Shown: positions 8,360-16,984, numbered from the stretch's first letter. The stretch is 64,000 bases of DNA from Diaphorobacter caeni (GCF_015354245.1 NZ_JADKYZ010000008.1:285389-349388); one strand, 5' to 3'. Translations and numbers: made by a program. The notes: generated by a model from the sequence alone, not told the origin.

Positions 8360-9670
8360 ATGCACCACAGTTCCGTCAAGCGCACCGAGCAGACGCTCGC
8401 AGCCATCCAGGACGCAGGCGACGAAGGCCGCCGCATCTTCACCCATGTGTATGAGCAGGCGGCGCTCGCCGCCGCGCGTGCCTCTGACGAGCGCGCGCGA
8501 AGCGACATCTCGCTCGGCCCGCTCGACGGACGCATCGTCTCCGTCAAGGACCTCTACGACATCGCGGGCGAGACCACCACCGCCGGCTCCGCCGTGCTGA
8601 AGACCGCTGCACCAGCCACGCAGGATGCGCTGATCGTCCAGCGTCTGCGCCAGGCCGGTGCCGTCATCATCGGCAAGACCAACATGACCGAGTTCGCGTT
8701 CTCGGGCATCGGCATCAATCCGCACTACGGCACCCCAGGCAACGCCCGCGACGTCACGCGCATTCCCGGTGGTTCCTCGTCCGGCGCGGGCGTGGCCGTC
8801 GCGCGTGGTCTGTCGGAGATCTCGATTGGTTCCGACACCGGCGGCTCGGTGCGCATTCCCTCCGCGTTGAACGGCGTGACCGGCCTGAAGCCCACGCAAG
8901 TCCGTGTGCCGCGCGATGGCGCCTTTCCGCTGTCGTTCAGCCTGGACAGCGTGGGCCCGCTCGCCCGCAGCGTGCTGGACTGCGCGCAGGCCGACGCCGT
9001 GATGAGCGCCCAGCCCCTGACCGCCCTTCCCACGCGCGAGGTGCGCGGCCTGCGCGTCGGCATTCCACGCGGGCTGCTGTTCACCCAGACCGAGGCCGCC
9101 GTGCAGACCGCGTTCGATCAGGTGATCGCCGAGCTCGCGCGCAGCGGCAGCCGCGTGGAGGACATGCAGCTCGACGACTGGTGTGCAGCCCCCTTCAAGC
9201 TGCAGGAAAAAGGTACGCTGATCGCCGCAGAGGCCGCACACATCCATGCCGAGACGCTGTCGACGCAGCCGGATGCCATCGACCCCTTCGTGCTCGCCCG
9301 CATCCAGCGCGGCGAGACGATTGCCGCCGCGCATTACGTCGCCGTGCAGCGCGCCCGCGCCCAACTGCAGCAGACACTGGACGCCCGCATCGCCGACTGC
9401 GACGTGCTGATGCTGCCCACCGTCGCCATGGTCGCGCCGCGCATTGCCGATCTGTCCGATGCCGACGCCTTCAACCAGGCCAACATGCTGGTGCTGCGCA
9501 ACACCTCGGTGTTCAACTTCTACGACCTGCCCGCCATGTCGCTGCCGATCCACGTCGGCGCCAACGCACTGCCCGTGGGCCTGATGGTCGTCGGTCAGCG
9601 CGGACGTGACCGTGATCTGCTGGCGATCTGCGCGGCGCTGCAGTCGCAGGTCTCGGCACTGAAGCTGTAA
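8360..9670 (+). CDS. Amidase (amidase-signature family)
   Basis: 436 residues, ATG at 8360 after AAGGAAGACAAG. All three catalytic residues of the amidase-signature fold are visible: Lys63 in VSVKDLYD, cis-Ser139 in GGSSSGAG, and nucleophile Ser163 in GSDTGGSVRIPS, with the expected 24-residue spacing between the serines. The enzyme hydrolyses a C-N amide bond, releasing ammonia or an amine. No signal peptide, so it is cytoplasmic. Family members act on very different amides (allophanate, indoleacetamide, Gln-tRNA and others). There is no allophanate-hydrolase C-terminal domain and no GatB/C partner here, so a catabolic amidase tied to the TRAP importer is most likely. Confidence 0.93.
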   Translation: MHHSSVKRTEQTLAAIQDAGDEGRRIFTHVYEQAALAAARASDERARSDISLGPLDGRIVSVKDLYDIAGETTTAGSAVLKTAAPATQDALIVQRLRQAGAVIIGKTNMTEFAFSGIGINPHYGTPGNARDVTRIPGGSSSGAGVAVARGLSEISIGSDTGGSVRIPSALNGVTGLKPTQVRVPRDGAFPLSFSLDSVGPLARSVLDCAQADAVMSAQPLTALPTREVRGLRVGIPRGLLFTQTEAAVQTAFDQVIAELARSGSRVEDMQLDDWCAAPFKLQEKGTLIAAEAAHIHAETLSTQPDAIDPFVLARIQRGETIAAAHYVAVQRARAQLQQTLDARIADCDVLMLPTVAMVAPRIADLSDADAFNQANMLVLRNTSVFNFYDLPAMSLPIHVGANALPVGLMVVGQRGRDRDLLAICAALQSQVSALKL

Positions 9671-9694
9671 GCCTCCTCGCCAGCCGAAAGCCGC

Positions 9695-9729
9695 AAGCCC
9701 GTGCCCGTTTTGGTCGCGGGCTTTTTTTC
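9695..9729 (+). terminator. Intrinsic terminator after the amidase gene
   Basis: Inverted arms AAGCCCG and CGGGCTT (9695-9701 and 9717-9723) are followed by a run of T. It would reduce read-through into the ureidoglycolate-lyase-like gene 31 bp further on. Confidence 0.7.
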
Positions 9730-9759
9730 GCACTTCCACCTCCATCATCAAACCGCGCC

Positions 9760-10335
9760 ATGCCCCAATCGTCCACTCCCAACGCCATCGCCGCCCAGCC
9801 TCTTTCCGAAGAAAACTTCGCACCGTTCGGATGGACGCTCGGCCGTGACTTTCCATCCACCGCACACCCATCAGCCTTCACCAATCCGGCAACCGATTTC
9901 TGGTCACAGCACATTTTCCAGACCGGCGCGCAGGACGGCGCCGAGGTTCTGTGGGTCAACTACCGGAACATGGACCCGTTCGTCACGCATCTCGAGAAGC
10001 ACCTGTTGACCGAGCAAGCGATCGTGCCGCTCACAGGCAGCATCATCCAGCTGATGGCCTGCAGCACGGACGATGGCGGCGTCGACCTGTCCACCGCAAC
10101 CGCTTTCATCATTCACCCCGGACAAGGTATTTGCATGCGCCCCGGCGCATGGCACGCGACCCGTTCCACATCACCCGAAGTGACCTGCCTGATGCTGACG
10201 CGCGCCTCCACCACCGTTGATCTGGTGCGTCACCTCACGCTTGGCGAATGCGCGCGGGAAAGCGCCATCACGGAAATCCCGCGCCTGGAGATCGCGGAAG
10301 CATGGCGTTCAACATCGCCTCCGGTCCCTGCATGA
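9760..10335 (+). CDS. Ureidoglycolate lyase-like protein (AllA family)
   Basis: 191 residues. The core matches the AllA cupin-like fold: HLEKHLLTEQAIVPLTGS, AFIIHPGQGICMRPGAWHATRS and a closing beta strand. Ureidoglycolate lyase splits ureidoglycolate into glyoxylate and urea in purine/allantoin breakdown. It is longer than usual (about 165 residues) because of an extended N-terminus, and no other allantoin genes are present, so the true substrate may be another ureido acid supplied by the neighbouring amidase and importer. Its last 68 bp overlap the convergent AAA ATPase gene. Confidence 0.75.
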   Translation: MPQSSTPNAIAAQPLSEENFAPFGWTLGRDFPSTAHPSAFTNPATDFWSQHIFQTGAQDGAEVLWVNYRNMDPFVTHLEKHLLTEQAIVPLTGSIIQLMACSTDDGGVDLSTATAFIIHPGQGICMRPGAWHATRSTSPEVTCLMLTRASTTVDLVRHLTLGECARESAITEIPRLEIAEAWRSTSPPVPA

Positions 10336-11014
10336 ACTCATGCATTACCTTGAAATGCTCGGTCTCGCGATACTCCACGGGCCGCACGCCTTCCGACGAA
10401 AACTGGTAGATCAACGCACCCGGATACGCCATCAGAATCGGCGAGTGCGTCGCGATGATGAACTGGGAGCGCAGCTTCACCAACTCGTGCATGCGCTTCA
10501 TCGCTGCAAGCTGGCGCTGAGGTGAAAGGGCTGCCTCGGGCTCATCGAGGAAATAAAGGCCCAAGCCTCTGCACCGCTCATTCAGGAGCGTCATGAATGA
10601 CTCTCCGTGCGACTGCTGATGCAGCGAGCGCCCGCCGTAACCATCTTCGACTCCAAGCTGCTCGACTTGGGTCGCGACGTTGAAAAAGCTCTCCGCCCGT
10701 AAAAAATAGCCATCGCGAGGCCGCCTGAAGCCCTTGGCTATGCGCAGGCATTCATGCAGTTCCGAATGTGATTCATGAGTCGAGAACTGAAAGTTCCGGC
10801 TCCCGCCCTCCGCATTGAACCCCATCGCCACCGCAATCGCTTCAAGCAGCGTGGACTTGCCCGTACCGTTCTCACCGACAAACAGCGTGACCTTGGGATC
10901 GATCTTCAACCGATCGAGCTGATCCACGAACGGCAGGTTGAACGGGTACACATCCGGCGAAGGAATGCGGTCCCGGACGATGGAGAGGTCGATGATGAAA
11001 TCACTCGCGATCAT
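10268..11014 (-). CDS. AAA-family (SMC/RecF-like) ATPase
   Basis: 248 residues, with the start at the ATG (11014) that follows GGAGG by 8 nt; the longer open frame upstream runs through the opposite-strand hydrolase and is not coding. Walker A is FVGENGTGKSTLLEAIA (residues about 43-59), the ABC-like signature region is SHGESFMTLL, Walker B is GLYFLDEPEAALS, and the switch His is in IIATHSPILM. This is the short stand-alone predicted ATPase class of ABC/SMC-like proteins, whose role is unknown. No nuclease or TOPRIM partner is adjacent, so I do not assign a defence function. Confidence 0.88.
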   Translation of the reverse strand: MIASDFIIDLSIVRDRIPSPDVYPFNLPFVDQLDRLKIDPKVTLFVGENGTGKSTLLEAIAVAMGFNAEGGSRNFQFSTHESHSELHECLRIAKGFRRPRDGYFLRAESFFNVATQVEQLGVEDGYGGRSLHQQSHGESFMTLLNERCRGLGLYFLDEPEAALSPQRQLAAMKRMHELVKLRSQFIIATHSPILMAYPGALIYQFSSEGVRPVEYRETEHFKVMHEFMQGPEAMLNAMLPRSPGAGFP

Positions 11015-11074
11015 TCGTGGGGCCTCCAGACATTGAATTGATGCGATGATGCACCAATCCAGTTTGCGGAGCCC

Positions 11075-11770
11075 TTGGTGACCGATCTCGTACTGCTGCC
11101 CGGCCTCGATGGAACGGCGGCCATGCATGCCGAATTCCTTGCGGCCTGCACGGCGTGCGGATCGACAGACGCCATCGCCTACCCCCGCGATACCCTGCTG
11201 GACTATGCCGAGCTGGAGCAGTTGGTTCGCTCGCGGCTTCCGCTCGACAGGCCCTTTGCGCTGCTGGGCGAATCGTTCTCGGGGCCCATCGCCTTGTCCA
11301 TCGCGGCGCATCCACCACCGAATCTCAAGGGTCTGATCCTGTGCGCCAGCTTCGCAGGCAGCCCGCTGCCGCATCTGGCGTCGCTCTCCGCAGCGCTGCG
11401 CTTTGTGCCGGTTCATCAGGCACCGGGCTGGTTGATGAGATGGTGGCTGCTCGGGCAGTGGGCTACGCCGCAGCTCGAACAGGCCCTGCACAGAACGCTT
11501 CGCAGCGTGTCCGCCGACGTGCTGCGATTTCGCGCCTGCATTGCGTTGAAACTGGAAACGAAAGCCCACTGGAGTGGCGTCGAGGTTCCAGCGCTCTACC
11601 TGCGTGCGTCGAACGACCGACTCATGCCAAGCGCTGCGGCCGATCTGGTGACTGGACTCATACCGCAATGCCGCGTCACGGACATTCCCGGGCCACATCT
11701 GCTGCTGCAGGCCAACCCCTTGCAGGCAGCGCAGGCCGTCAACACTTTCATCACCGAGATTTCACGATGA
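11075..11770 (+). CDS. Alpha/beta-hydrolase family protein
   Basis: 231 residues counted from the TTG at 11075; GTG at 11078 is an equally possible start, since GCGGAG precedes both. The short N-terminus LVLLPGLDGTAAM gives the oxyanion-hole region. The nucleophile elbow is GESFSG (Ser about residue 67), an acidic residue follows in LRASNDRLM, and the His is in PGPHLLLQ. The substrate cannot be told. It overlaps the following methyltransferase gene by 4 bp (ATGA), so the two form an operon. Confidence 0.85.
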   Translation: MVTDLVLLPGLDGTAAMHAEFLAACTACGSTDAIAYPRDTLLDYAELEQLVRSRLPLDRPFALLGESFSGPIALSIAAHPPPNLKGLILCASFAGSPLPHLASLSAALRFVPVHQAPGWLMRWWLLGQWATPQLEQALHRTLRSVSADVLRFRACIALKLETKAHWSGVEVPALYLRASNDRLMPSAAADLVTGLIPQCRVTDIPGPHLLLQANPLQAAQAVNTFITEISR

Positions 11771-12366
11771 CCCCACCCTTCTCCCAAGCCTGCGCCAACA
11801 ACCAGGCCCCCATTCTCGACGTGCTGCTGAACGCGTTCGCGCAGAGCACCAGCGTGCTCGAGATCGGCTCCGGCACGGGCCAGCACGGTGTCTTCTTTGC
11901 GCCGCGTCTGCCGCATCTCATCTGGCAGACCAGCGATCTGGCGCAGAACCATCCGGGGATTCTCGCGTGGCATGCCGAGCAGCCGGCAGCGAATCTGCGC
12001 GCACCCATCGTGGTCGATCTGAGCGACGCGCAGACCTGGCCACACGAGCGCCACGACGCGGTTTTCACCAGCAACACGGCGCACATCGTCTCGTGGGATC
12101 TCGTGCAGAACCTGTTCCATCGCGTCGGGCAGCACCTGCCCACGGGCGGGCGGCTGGTGATCTATGGGCCGTTCAACTACGGCGGCGCATTCACCAGCGA
12201 CAGCAATCGCGCGTTCGACGCCATGCTGCGCCAGCGCGATCCGCAAAGCGGCATTCGCCATTTCGAGGACGTGGTGGCGCTCGCGCAAAACCATGGACTG
12301 CGTTTGCTGGCGGACCATGCCATGCCAGCCAACAACCGCACGCTGGTGTTCGAGAAGATCAATTGA
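11767..12366 (+). CDS. DUF938 SAM-dependent methyltransferase-like protein
   Basis: 199 residues. The SAM-binding motif I is SVLEIGSGTGQHGVFFA (about residues 29-45), and the protein begins with the DUF938 hallmark FSQACANNQAPILDVL. Further family features are the DLSDAQTW and AVFTSNTAHIVSW segments. The substrate is not known. Translation is coupled to the upstream hydrolase. Confidence 0.88.
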   Translation: MTPPFSQACANNQAPILDVLLNAFAQSTSVLEIGSGTGQHGVFFAPRLPHLIWQTSDLAQNHPGILAWHAEQPAANLRAPIVVDLSDAQTWPHERHDAVFTSNTAHIVSWDLVQNLFHRVGQHLPTGGRLVIYGPFNYGGAFTSDSNRAFDAMLRQRDPQSGIRHFEDVVALAQNHGLRLLADHAMPANNRTLVFEKIN

Positions 12367-12505
12367 GTCACGCACGCATCCGGCCTCGGACGCGCCGCCA
12401 CTCCTTCCTTTTGTCCTACGCTCCGGCGGGGCAAACTCGGCTATCGTGAGGTGACAAATACTCAGGTCACCGGCATGCAGGGGTGGCCGCCACAAGGAAG
12501 CCACG

Positions 12506-13141
12506 ATGTCCAAGGAAGTCGTTCAGTCAGCGGACGTGACCATCGAGTTCGATGGCACACGCTGCATCCATTCGCGCAACTGCGTGCTCAATCGCCCCGA
12601 CGTGTTCGTGCCCAATGTGGAAGGCGCATGGATACATCCTGAGAACGCCACGGCCGCCGAGGTGCTGGAGATCGCGCACAACTGCCCTTCGGGCGCCATC
12701 CAGTGCAAGGCACCCAATGGCGATGCGATGGAAAAGGCCCCCATCGTCAACCTCGTGCAGGTGCGGGAAAACGGTCCGCTTGCGTTCCACGCGCCGCTGC
12801 ACATCAAGGGCAATGACGAGGGCTTTCGCGCGACGCTGTGCCGCTGCGGCGCGTCGAAAAACAAGCCGTTTTGCGATCACTCGCATGTCGAGATCGGCTT
12901 TCAAGCGACGGGCGAACCGGCGACGCAAGCGTTCGAAGCGCTCGCGCAGCGGGACGGCCCGCTGGACATCGAACCGACGCCCAACGGGCCGCTGCACGTC
13001 ACCGGATCGCTGGAGGTCGTGAGCGGCACCGGCACGACGACCAACAAGGTCACCGACACCTGGCTGTGCCGCTGCGGGCAGTCGCAGAACAAGCCCTATT
13101 GCGATGGCAGCCATGTGAAAGCGGGATTCAAGGCCGCCTGA
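12506..13141 (+). CDS. Iron-sulfur protein with ferredoxin-like and two CDGSH domains
   Basis: 211 residues. The N-terminal part (RCIHSRNCVLNRPDVFVP ... HNCPSGAIQC) is a divergent 4Fe-4S (Fer4_19) domain. Two CDGSH-type zinc-finger-like domains follow: CRCGASKNKPFCDHSHVEIGF and CRCGQSQNKPYCDGSHVKAGF, each with the three Cys and one His that bind a 2Fe-2S cluster. In the first, CDGSH is changed to CDHSH. These proteins are thought to act in redox or iron-sulfur handling. Cytoplasmic, monocistronic. Confidence 0.9.
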   Translation: MSKEVVQSADVTIEFDGTRCIHSRNCVLNRPDVFVPNVEGAWIHPENATAAEVLEIAHNCPSGAIQCKAPNGDAMEKAPIVNLVQVRENGPLAFHAPLHIKGNDEGFRATLCRCGASKNKPFCDHSHVEIGFQATGEPATQAFEALAQRDGPLDIEPTPNGPLHVTGSLEVVSGTGTTTNKVTDTWLCRCGQSQNKPYCDGSHVKAGFKAA

Positions 13142-13145
13142 CGTT

Positions 13146-13168
13146 TTTGCTGATATCTTTGCTGATAT
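13146..13168. repeat. Short direct repeat
   Basis: The 11-mer TTTGCTGATAT occurs twice in tandem, 12 bp apart, just after the CDGSH gene and upstream of the FMN reductase. The second copy may contribute to the promoter of the next gene. No known site is recognised. Confidence 0.6.
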
Positions 13169-13221
13169 GTTGGGCTTCACGCCTTCATTTTTTCATTCAA
13201 CTTCTGGACAGGACACATCGC

Positions 13222-13779
13222 ATGAGCAAGCCTCGGATCGGCATCATCGTGGGCAGCAACAGCCAGTCTTCCATCAACATGCAGCTCGCCAAGGGGCTGG
13301 CCAAGCTGGTCAGTGCCGACGCGGATTTCGAGATCATCGACATCACCCCGCTGCCGTTCTACAACCGCGATGACGATGCCAACACGCCCAAGGCCTTCGT
13401 CGATTTCAAAGCCCAGGTGGCGAGCATGGACGGCATTCTGTTCGTCACGCCCGAGCACAACCGCTCAATCCCCGCGCCGCTCAAGAACGCGCTCGATGGC
13501 GGCAGCCGCCCCTTCAAACAAGGCGCATGGAACGGCATTCCCGCAGGCATCATCGGCACGTCGCCCGGAGGCGCCGCCACGGCGATGGCGCAACAGCATC
13601 TGCGCAATGTGCTGGTGTTCCTCGACATGCCGACCATGGCGCAGCCCGAGGGCTTCATCCAGTGGAAGGACGGACTCGTCGATGCGGACGGCAACATCGG
13701 CGCGGCAAGCCACCAGTTCCTGACCGGCTGGATGCAGAAATTTCTCGCCTGGGTCGCGCAGCATCCGCGCAAGAAGTGA
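13222..13779 (+). CDS. NADPH-dependent FMN reductase family protein
   Basis: 185 residues. Flavodoxin-like fold: phosphate-binding loop GSNSQSSINMQLA (residues about 10-22), then VTPEHNRSIPAPLKNALD, the family signature around the flavin ring, and GIIGTSPGGAATAM. It transfers hydride from NAD(P)H to FMN or a quinone-like acceptor. The start at 13222 follows CAGGACAC. Its stop overlaps the possible GTG start of the next gene, suggesting co-translation. Confidence 0.9.
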   Translation: MSKPRIGIIVGSNSQSSINMQLAKGLAKLVSADADFEIIDITPLPFYNRDDDANTPKAFVDFKAQVASMDGILFVTPEHNRSIPAPLKNALDGGSRPFKQGAWNGIPAGIIGTSPGGAATAMAQQHLRNVLVFLDMPTMAQPEGFIQWKDGLVDADGNIGAASHQFLTGWMQKFLAWVAQHPRKK

Positions 13780-14219
13780 ATCCGCGTCCGCAGATGCGCC
13801 AGCAGTATCACATCCGGCACGATGCAGAAGGCTCGAGAATCTGGGACGTACATGGCCTCGTTCGACTCGCGCGCGATCTGCCGGTGCAGCGGGCCCTGCT
13901 GTCCGACATCCGCGAACTGGACGAGCCCTACTGGTTCGATGCGCACCACCCGACGACGCGCGAGATCATCGATCACATGCGCCTCGTGCAGCAGACCGAT
14001 CTCGCGTATCCGATCATCCTCTGCCCCGATGGCCGCGTCATGGACGGCATGCACCGCGTGTGCAAGGCGGTGCTTGAGGGCGGCACGGACATCGCTGCGG
14101 TCCGGCTGCCGACCATGCCCGAGCCGGACTACCGGAACGTATCCCTGGACTCCCTTCCATACGACGATGGCGATGGCGATGACGATGACGATGACGATGA
14201 CGGCACCGTAGCCCCCTGA
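13776..14219 (+). CDS. ParB/sulfiredoxin-like domain protein with Asp-rich tail
   Basis: 147 residues from a GTG that overlaps the previous stop (GTGA); an ATG at 13794 would give 141. The central ILCPDGRVMDGMHRVCKAVLEG matches the nucleotide-binding motif of ParB-N/sulfiredoxin-like domains (the DGxHR type). The C-terminal end is a very acidic tail (DDGDGDDDDDDDDG) encoded by a hexanucleotide repeat. There is no helix-turn-helix, so it is not a segregation ParB. Function unknown; stand-alone proteins of this kind are annotated only by domain. Confidence 0.7.
   Translation: MNPRPQMRQQYHIRHDAEGSRIWDVHGLVRLARDLPVQRALLSDIRELDEPYWFDAHHPTTREIIDHMRLVQQTDLAYPIILCPDGRVMDGMHRVCKAVLEGGTDIAAVRLPTMPEPDYRNVSLDSLPYDDGDGDDDDDDDDGTVAP
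14166..14201. repeat. Hexanucleotide tandem repeat encoding the acidic tail
   Basis: Six units: GATGGC twice, then GATGAC four times. All lie inside the 3' end of the ParB-like gene. Gain or loss of a unit keeps the reading frame and would change the tail by two residues. Confidence 0.9.
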
Positions 14220-14280
14220 GCAACTGCGGAATTGCCGCCGTGGGCGACACTTGGATTCAGACATACAGGAGTGCTGCATT

Positions 14281-15300
14281 GTGAACAACATGTCCAACGA
14301 AGAAATCCGCTCGATCCTGAGCATCTGCCTCTTGGCCGCGTACGCTGACAACGCCAAGCACGACCGCGAACGCGACCAGATCAAGCAGGTGGCGGATGCG
14401 CTCGGCCAGCATGAGCAGGTCAATCTTCCGGGCCTCTACCAGGACGTGCTGCTGCGCCGAATCCAGTTGCCTGCCGTCGCGGCGCAGCTCACCAACGAAC
14501 CGTCGCGCCAGCTCGCCTACGAAATGGCTGTCTGCGTCTGTGATGCGGATGGCCAGACCAGCGCCAAGGAGACCGAGTTTCTGGCGCAACTCAAGACCGC
14601 ACTGGGCATGAGCGCACCCGCCGCTCCCGCCGTTGAAACGCAAGCGCAGGTGATCGCCGACGCTCCCCTGCAGGGCGGTCTCGCGCCCATCGTGATCGAA
14701 GAACCCGTCATGCCTCAGGGCCAGGCCGCACCTCACCCCACGGCCGCCGACTCGCTTGAAAAAGCGAACGCCGAGCGCAAGCAAAGCTCGCTGTCCACGC
14801 AGGAGATGGACGCCAAGATCCTCAAGGCCTCCATCGTCAACGGCGCCATCGAACTGCTGCCCGAGAACCTTTCGACGCTCGCGATCATCCCGCTGCAGAT
14901 GCGCCTCGTCTACCAGATCGGCGAAACCTACGGCTACCAGCTCGACAAGGGGCACATCAAGGACCTGCTGGCCGCGCTCGGCGTGGGCCTGACATCGCAG
15001 TACCTCGAGCAGGCGGGCCGCAAGCTGCTGGGCCGCGTGCTCGGCGGCGGCATCTTCGGAGGTGTGGGTCGCCAGGCGGTAAGCAGCGGCATGAGCTTCG
15101 CGTCGACCTATGCGCTCGGCCATGTCGCCAACCAGTACTACGCCGGTGGCCGCACGCTGAGCACACAGATGCTCAAGAGCACCTACGAGCACATCATGCA
15201 GGATGGTCGCGCGCTGCAGTCGCAGTACGCGCCGCAGATGCAGGACATGGCGCGCAACCTGAACACCGCGAAGATCATGGACATGGTGCGCGGCCGCTGA
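14281..15300 (+). CDS. TerB-like N-terminal domain protein with membrane-associated C-terminal domain
   Basis: 339 residues from a GTG placed 9 nt after AGGAG; TTG 14251 or ATG 14290 are alternatives. Residues about 5-115 form a TerB-like helical domain with the two acidic metal-site regions (AAYADNAKHDRERDQI and CDADGQTSAKETEFL). A Pro/Ala-rich linker follows. The C-terminal half (LPLQMRLVYQIGETYGY ... GVGLTSQYLEQAGRKLLGRVLGGGIFGG) resembles the DUF697/YcjF-type domain, with a weakly hydrophobic glycine-rich helix. TerB-type domains bind divalent metal and are linked to membrane stress. Function here is unknown. Confidence 0.75.
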   Translation: MNNMSNEEIRSILSICLLAAYADNAKHDRERDQIKQVADALGQHEQVNLPGLYQDVLLRRIQLPAVAAQLTNEPSRQLAYEMAVCVCDADGQTSAKETEFLAQLKTALGMSAPAAPAVETQAQVIADAPLQGGLAPIVIEEPVMPQGQAAPHPTAADSLEKANAERKQSSLSTQEMDAKILKASIVNGAIELLPENLSTLAIIPLQMRLVYQIGETYGYQLDKGHIKDLLAALGVGLTSQYLEQAGRKLLGRVLGGGIFGGVGRQAVSSGMSFASTYALGHVANQYYAGGRTLSTQMLKSTYEHIMQDGRALQSQYAPQMQDMARNLNTAKIMDMVRGR

Positions 15301-15424
15301 ACGCCACGCGGTGTCACGCAACACACCGCACACGTTCCTGCGCTGCATGACATCGTCAAAAGCAGGACAATGGCGGACTGATTTTCACGTCCATGCTCGC
15401 AAGCATTCGGGAGTTCATCCGGCC

Positions 15425-16285
15425 ATGTCCTCATCCATCCAAGCCTCGCCCGTCGGCGTGTTCGACAGTGGCGTTGGCGGTCTGAGCGTTCTGCAGGAAC
15501 TGCGGCGTGAACTCCCGCACGAGAATTTCGTCTACTTGGCCGACACCGGCAACGCGCCCTACGGCGAGCGCGGCGATGCCTTCGTCAAACAGCGCACGCT
15601 GACGATTGCGCGCCACCTCCTGCAGGAGCACCGCATCAAGGCTCTGGTCGTCGCCTGCAACACGGCCACCACGGCGGCGGTGGCCGAGCTGCGCGCAGCC
15701 CTTCCCGATCTGCCCGTGATCGGCGTGGAGCCCGCGCTCAAGCCGGCGGCAAGCAGCAGCCAGACGCATCGCGTCGGCGTGATCGCCACGCGCGGCACGG
15801 TGAACAGCGCACGTTTCGAGCAACTGCGGCAGGCGTTTTCGGACGGCACGGATTTCCGCGTGCAGGCCTGCGACGGACTTGCGCGCGCCATCGAACGCAG
15901 CGTGGAAGAAGACCCCGACGCCGGACCGTCGTTCAAGGAAATCCGTGAACTCTGCGAACGCTACACGAGGGCGCTCGGCAGCTTCGGCGTGCGCACCGGC
16001 GACATCGACACGCTGGTGCTTGGCTGCACCCACTATGTGTTCGTCAAGGACGAACTGCGCAGGCTGCTCGGCCCCGACGTGCACATCATCGACACCGGCG
16101 CGCCGATCGCACGGCAGACGCGCCGCATCCTCGTACAGCGGGACACCCTGGCCAACGAAGATTCCGATAAGGCTCCTGCAGGCCGGCTGCACCTCTACAC
16201 CACGGGCCCGCTGAGCGCGCTGCAGGCCGCAGCCGAGCGCTGGCTGCAACTAGGGCCCGGGCATTGCTCCGCATTGCCCGCCTGA
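15425..16285 (+). CDS. murI: Glutamate racemase
   Basis: 286 residues. Converts L-glutamate to D-glutamate for peptidoglycan synthesis, in the cytoplasm. Motifs are complete: VFDSGVGGLSVL near the N-terminus, catalytic Cys78 in ACNTATT and catalytic Cys201 in LGCTHYVF. The start at the ATG (15425) gives MSSSIQASPVGVFDSG, the normal N-terminal length. The upstream open frame has no ribosome site. A poorly conserved C-terminal 20 residues is the only extension. Confidence 0.96.
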   Translation: MSSSIQASPVGVFDSGVGGLSVLQELRRELPHENFVYLADTGNAPYGERGDAFVKQRTLTIARHLLQEHRIKALVVACNTATTAAVAELRAALPDLPVIGVEPALKPAASSSQTHRVGVIATRGTVNSARFEQLRQAFSDGTDFRVQACDGLARAIERSVEEDPDAGPSFKEIRELCERYTRALGSFGVRTGDIDTLVLGCTHYVFVKDELRRLLGPDVHIIDTGAPIARQTRRILVQRDTLANEDSDKAPAGRLHLYTTGPLSALQAAAERWLQLGPGHCSALPA

Positions 16286-16435
16286 AGAATTCAGGGAATC
16301 AGTTGCTGATGGCGCTTCGCGCCTTGCGCAGCGCATGAAACTGACGCGGCCCATGCAAGGTCAGCCGCGCAAGGGAAGCCCCGCCGCGCTGACTGCGCCC
16401 CACCGCCCAGAGAACGGGGAAAGGCGCGAAACGAC

Positions 16436-16984
16436 TCAGGAGGCTGTGTCCCACAACGGCTGTCCGCCGTTGTCGAGATAGGTGAGGTAAAGCCGCGTGT
16501 CGAGCTCAAACTGGTGGTAGTCCGGCTCCATGTGGGTGCACAGCTGATAGAAGGGCTTGTCGTGATCCTTCTCGCGCAGATGCGCGAGCTCATGCACGAC
16601 GATCATGCGCAGAAACTCTTCGGGCCCCTGACGAAAGAACGAGGCCACGCGGATTTCGTGCTTGGCCGCGAGCCTGCCGCCCTGCACGCGCGACATGCTG
16701 GTGTGCAGCCCGAGCGCGTGGCGCACCACGTGGATCTTGTTGTCGAACAGCACCTTGTTGATCGTGCCCGCATTGCGCAGATAGCGCTGCTTGTATTCCT
16801 GCGTGAAGTCATAGAGCGCCTTGTCGCTGCGCACCGAATGCACGCTGCGGTACTTGCGCGCCAGCAGATCACCGAGCTTGCCCTGCTCGAGCAACGCTTT
16901 CGCCTGCCCCTTGAGTGCGGGCGAATAGCCGCCCAGATAAGGCAAATCGGTTCGCGAGAGCAGAGGATTGGCGTTCGAGGCCAT
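16436..16984 (-). CDS. YgjP-like metallopeptidase-domain protein (M48-related)
   Basis: 182 residues. The zinc motif HELAHLREKDH (HExxH plus a third His) lies about residues 125-135 and is followed by FYQLCTHMEPDYHQFELDTRLYL, the arrangement of YgjP/WLM-type predicted metal-dependent hydrolases. Upstream, YLRNAGTINKVLFDNKIHVVRHALGLHTSMSRVQGGRLAAKHEIRVASFFR forms the beta-rich region. No signal peptide. The substrate is unknown. Confidence 0.85.
   Translation of the reverse strand: MASNANPLLSRTDLPYLGGYSPALKGQAKALLEQGKLGDLLARKYRSVHSVRSDKALYDFTQEYKQRYLRNAGTINKVLFDNKIHVVRHALGLHTSMSRVQGGRLAAKHEIRVASFFRQGPEEFLRMIVVHELAHLREKDHDKPFYQLCTHMEPDYHQFELDTRLYLTYLDNGGQPLWDTAS

Noticed and set aside
10268..11014. 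AAA ATPase as part of a phage-defence system
   Set aside because: No nuclease, TOPRIM, reverse transcriptase or toxin gene adjacent; a lone ATPase of this class is not evidence of defence.
13776..14219. ParB chromosome-partition protein
   Set aside because: Only the small nucleotide-binding motif is shared; no HTH, no ParA partner, no parS-like sites.
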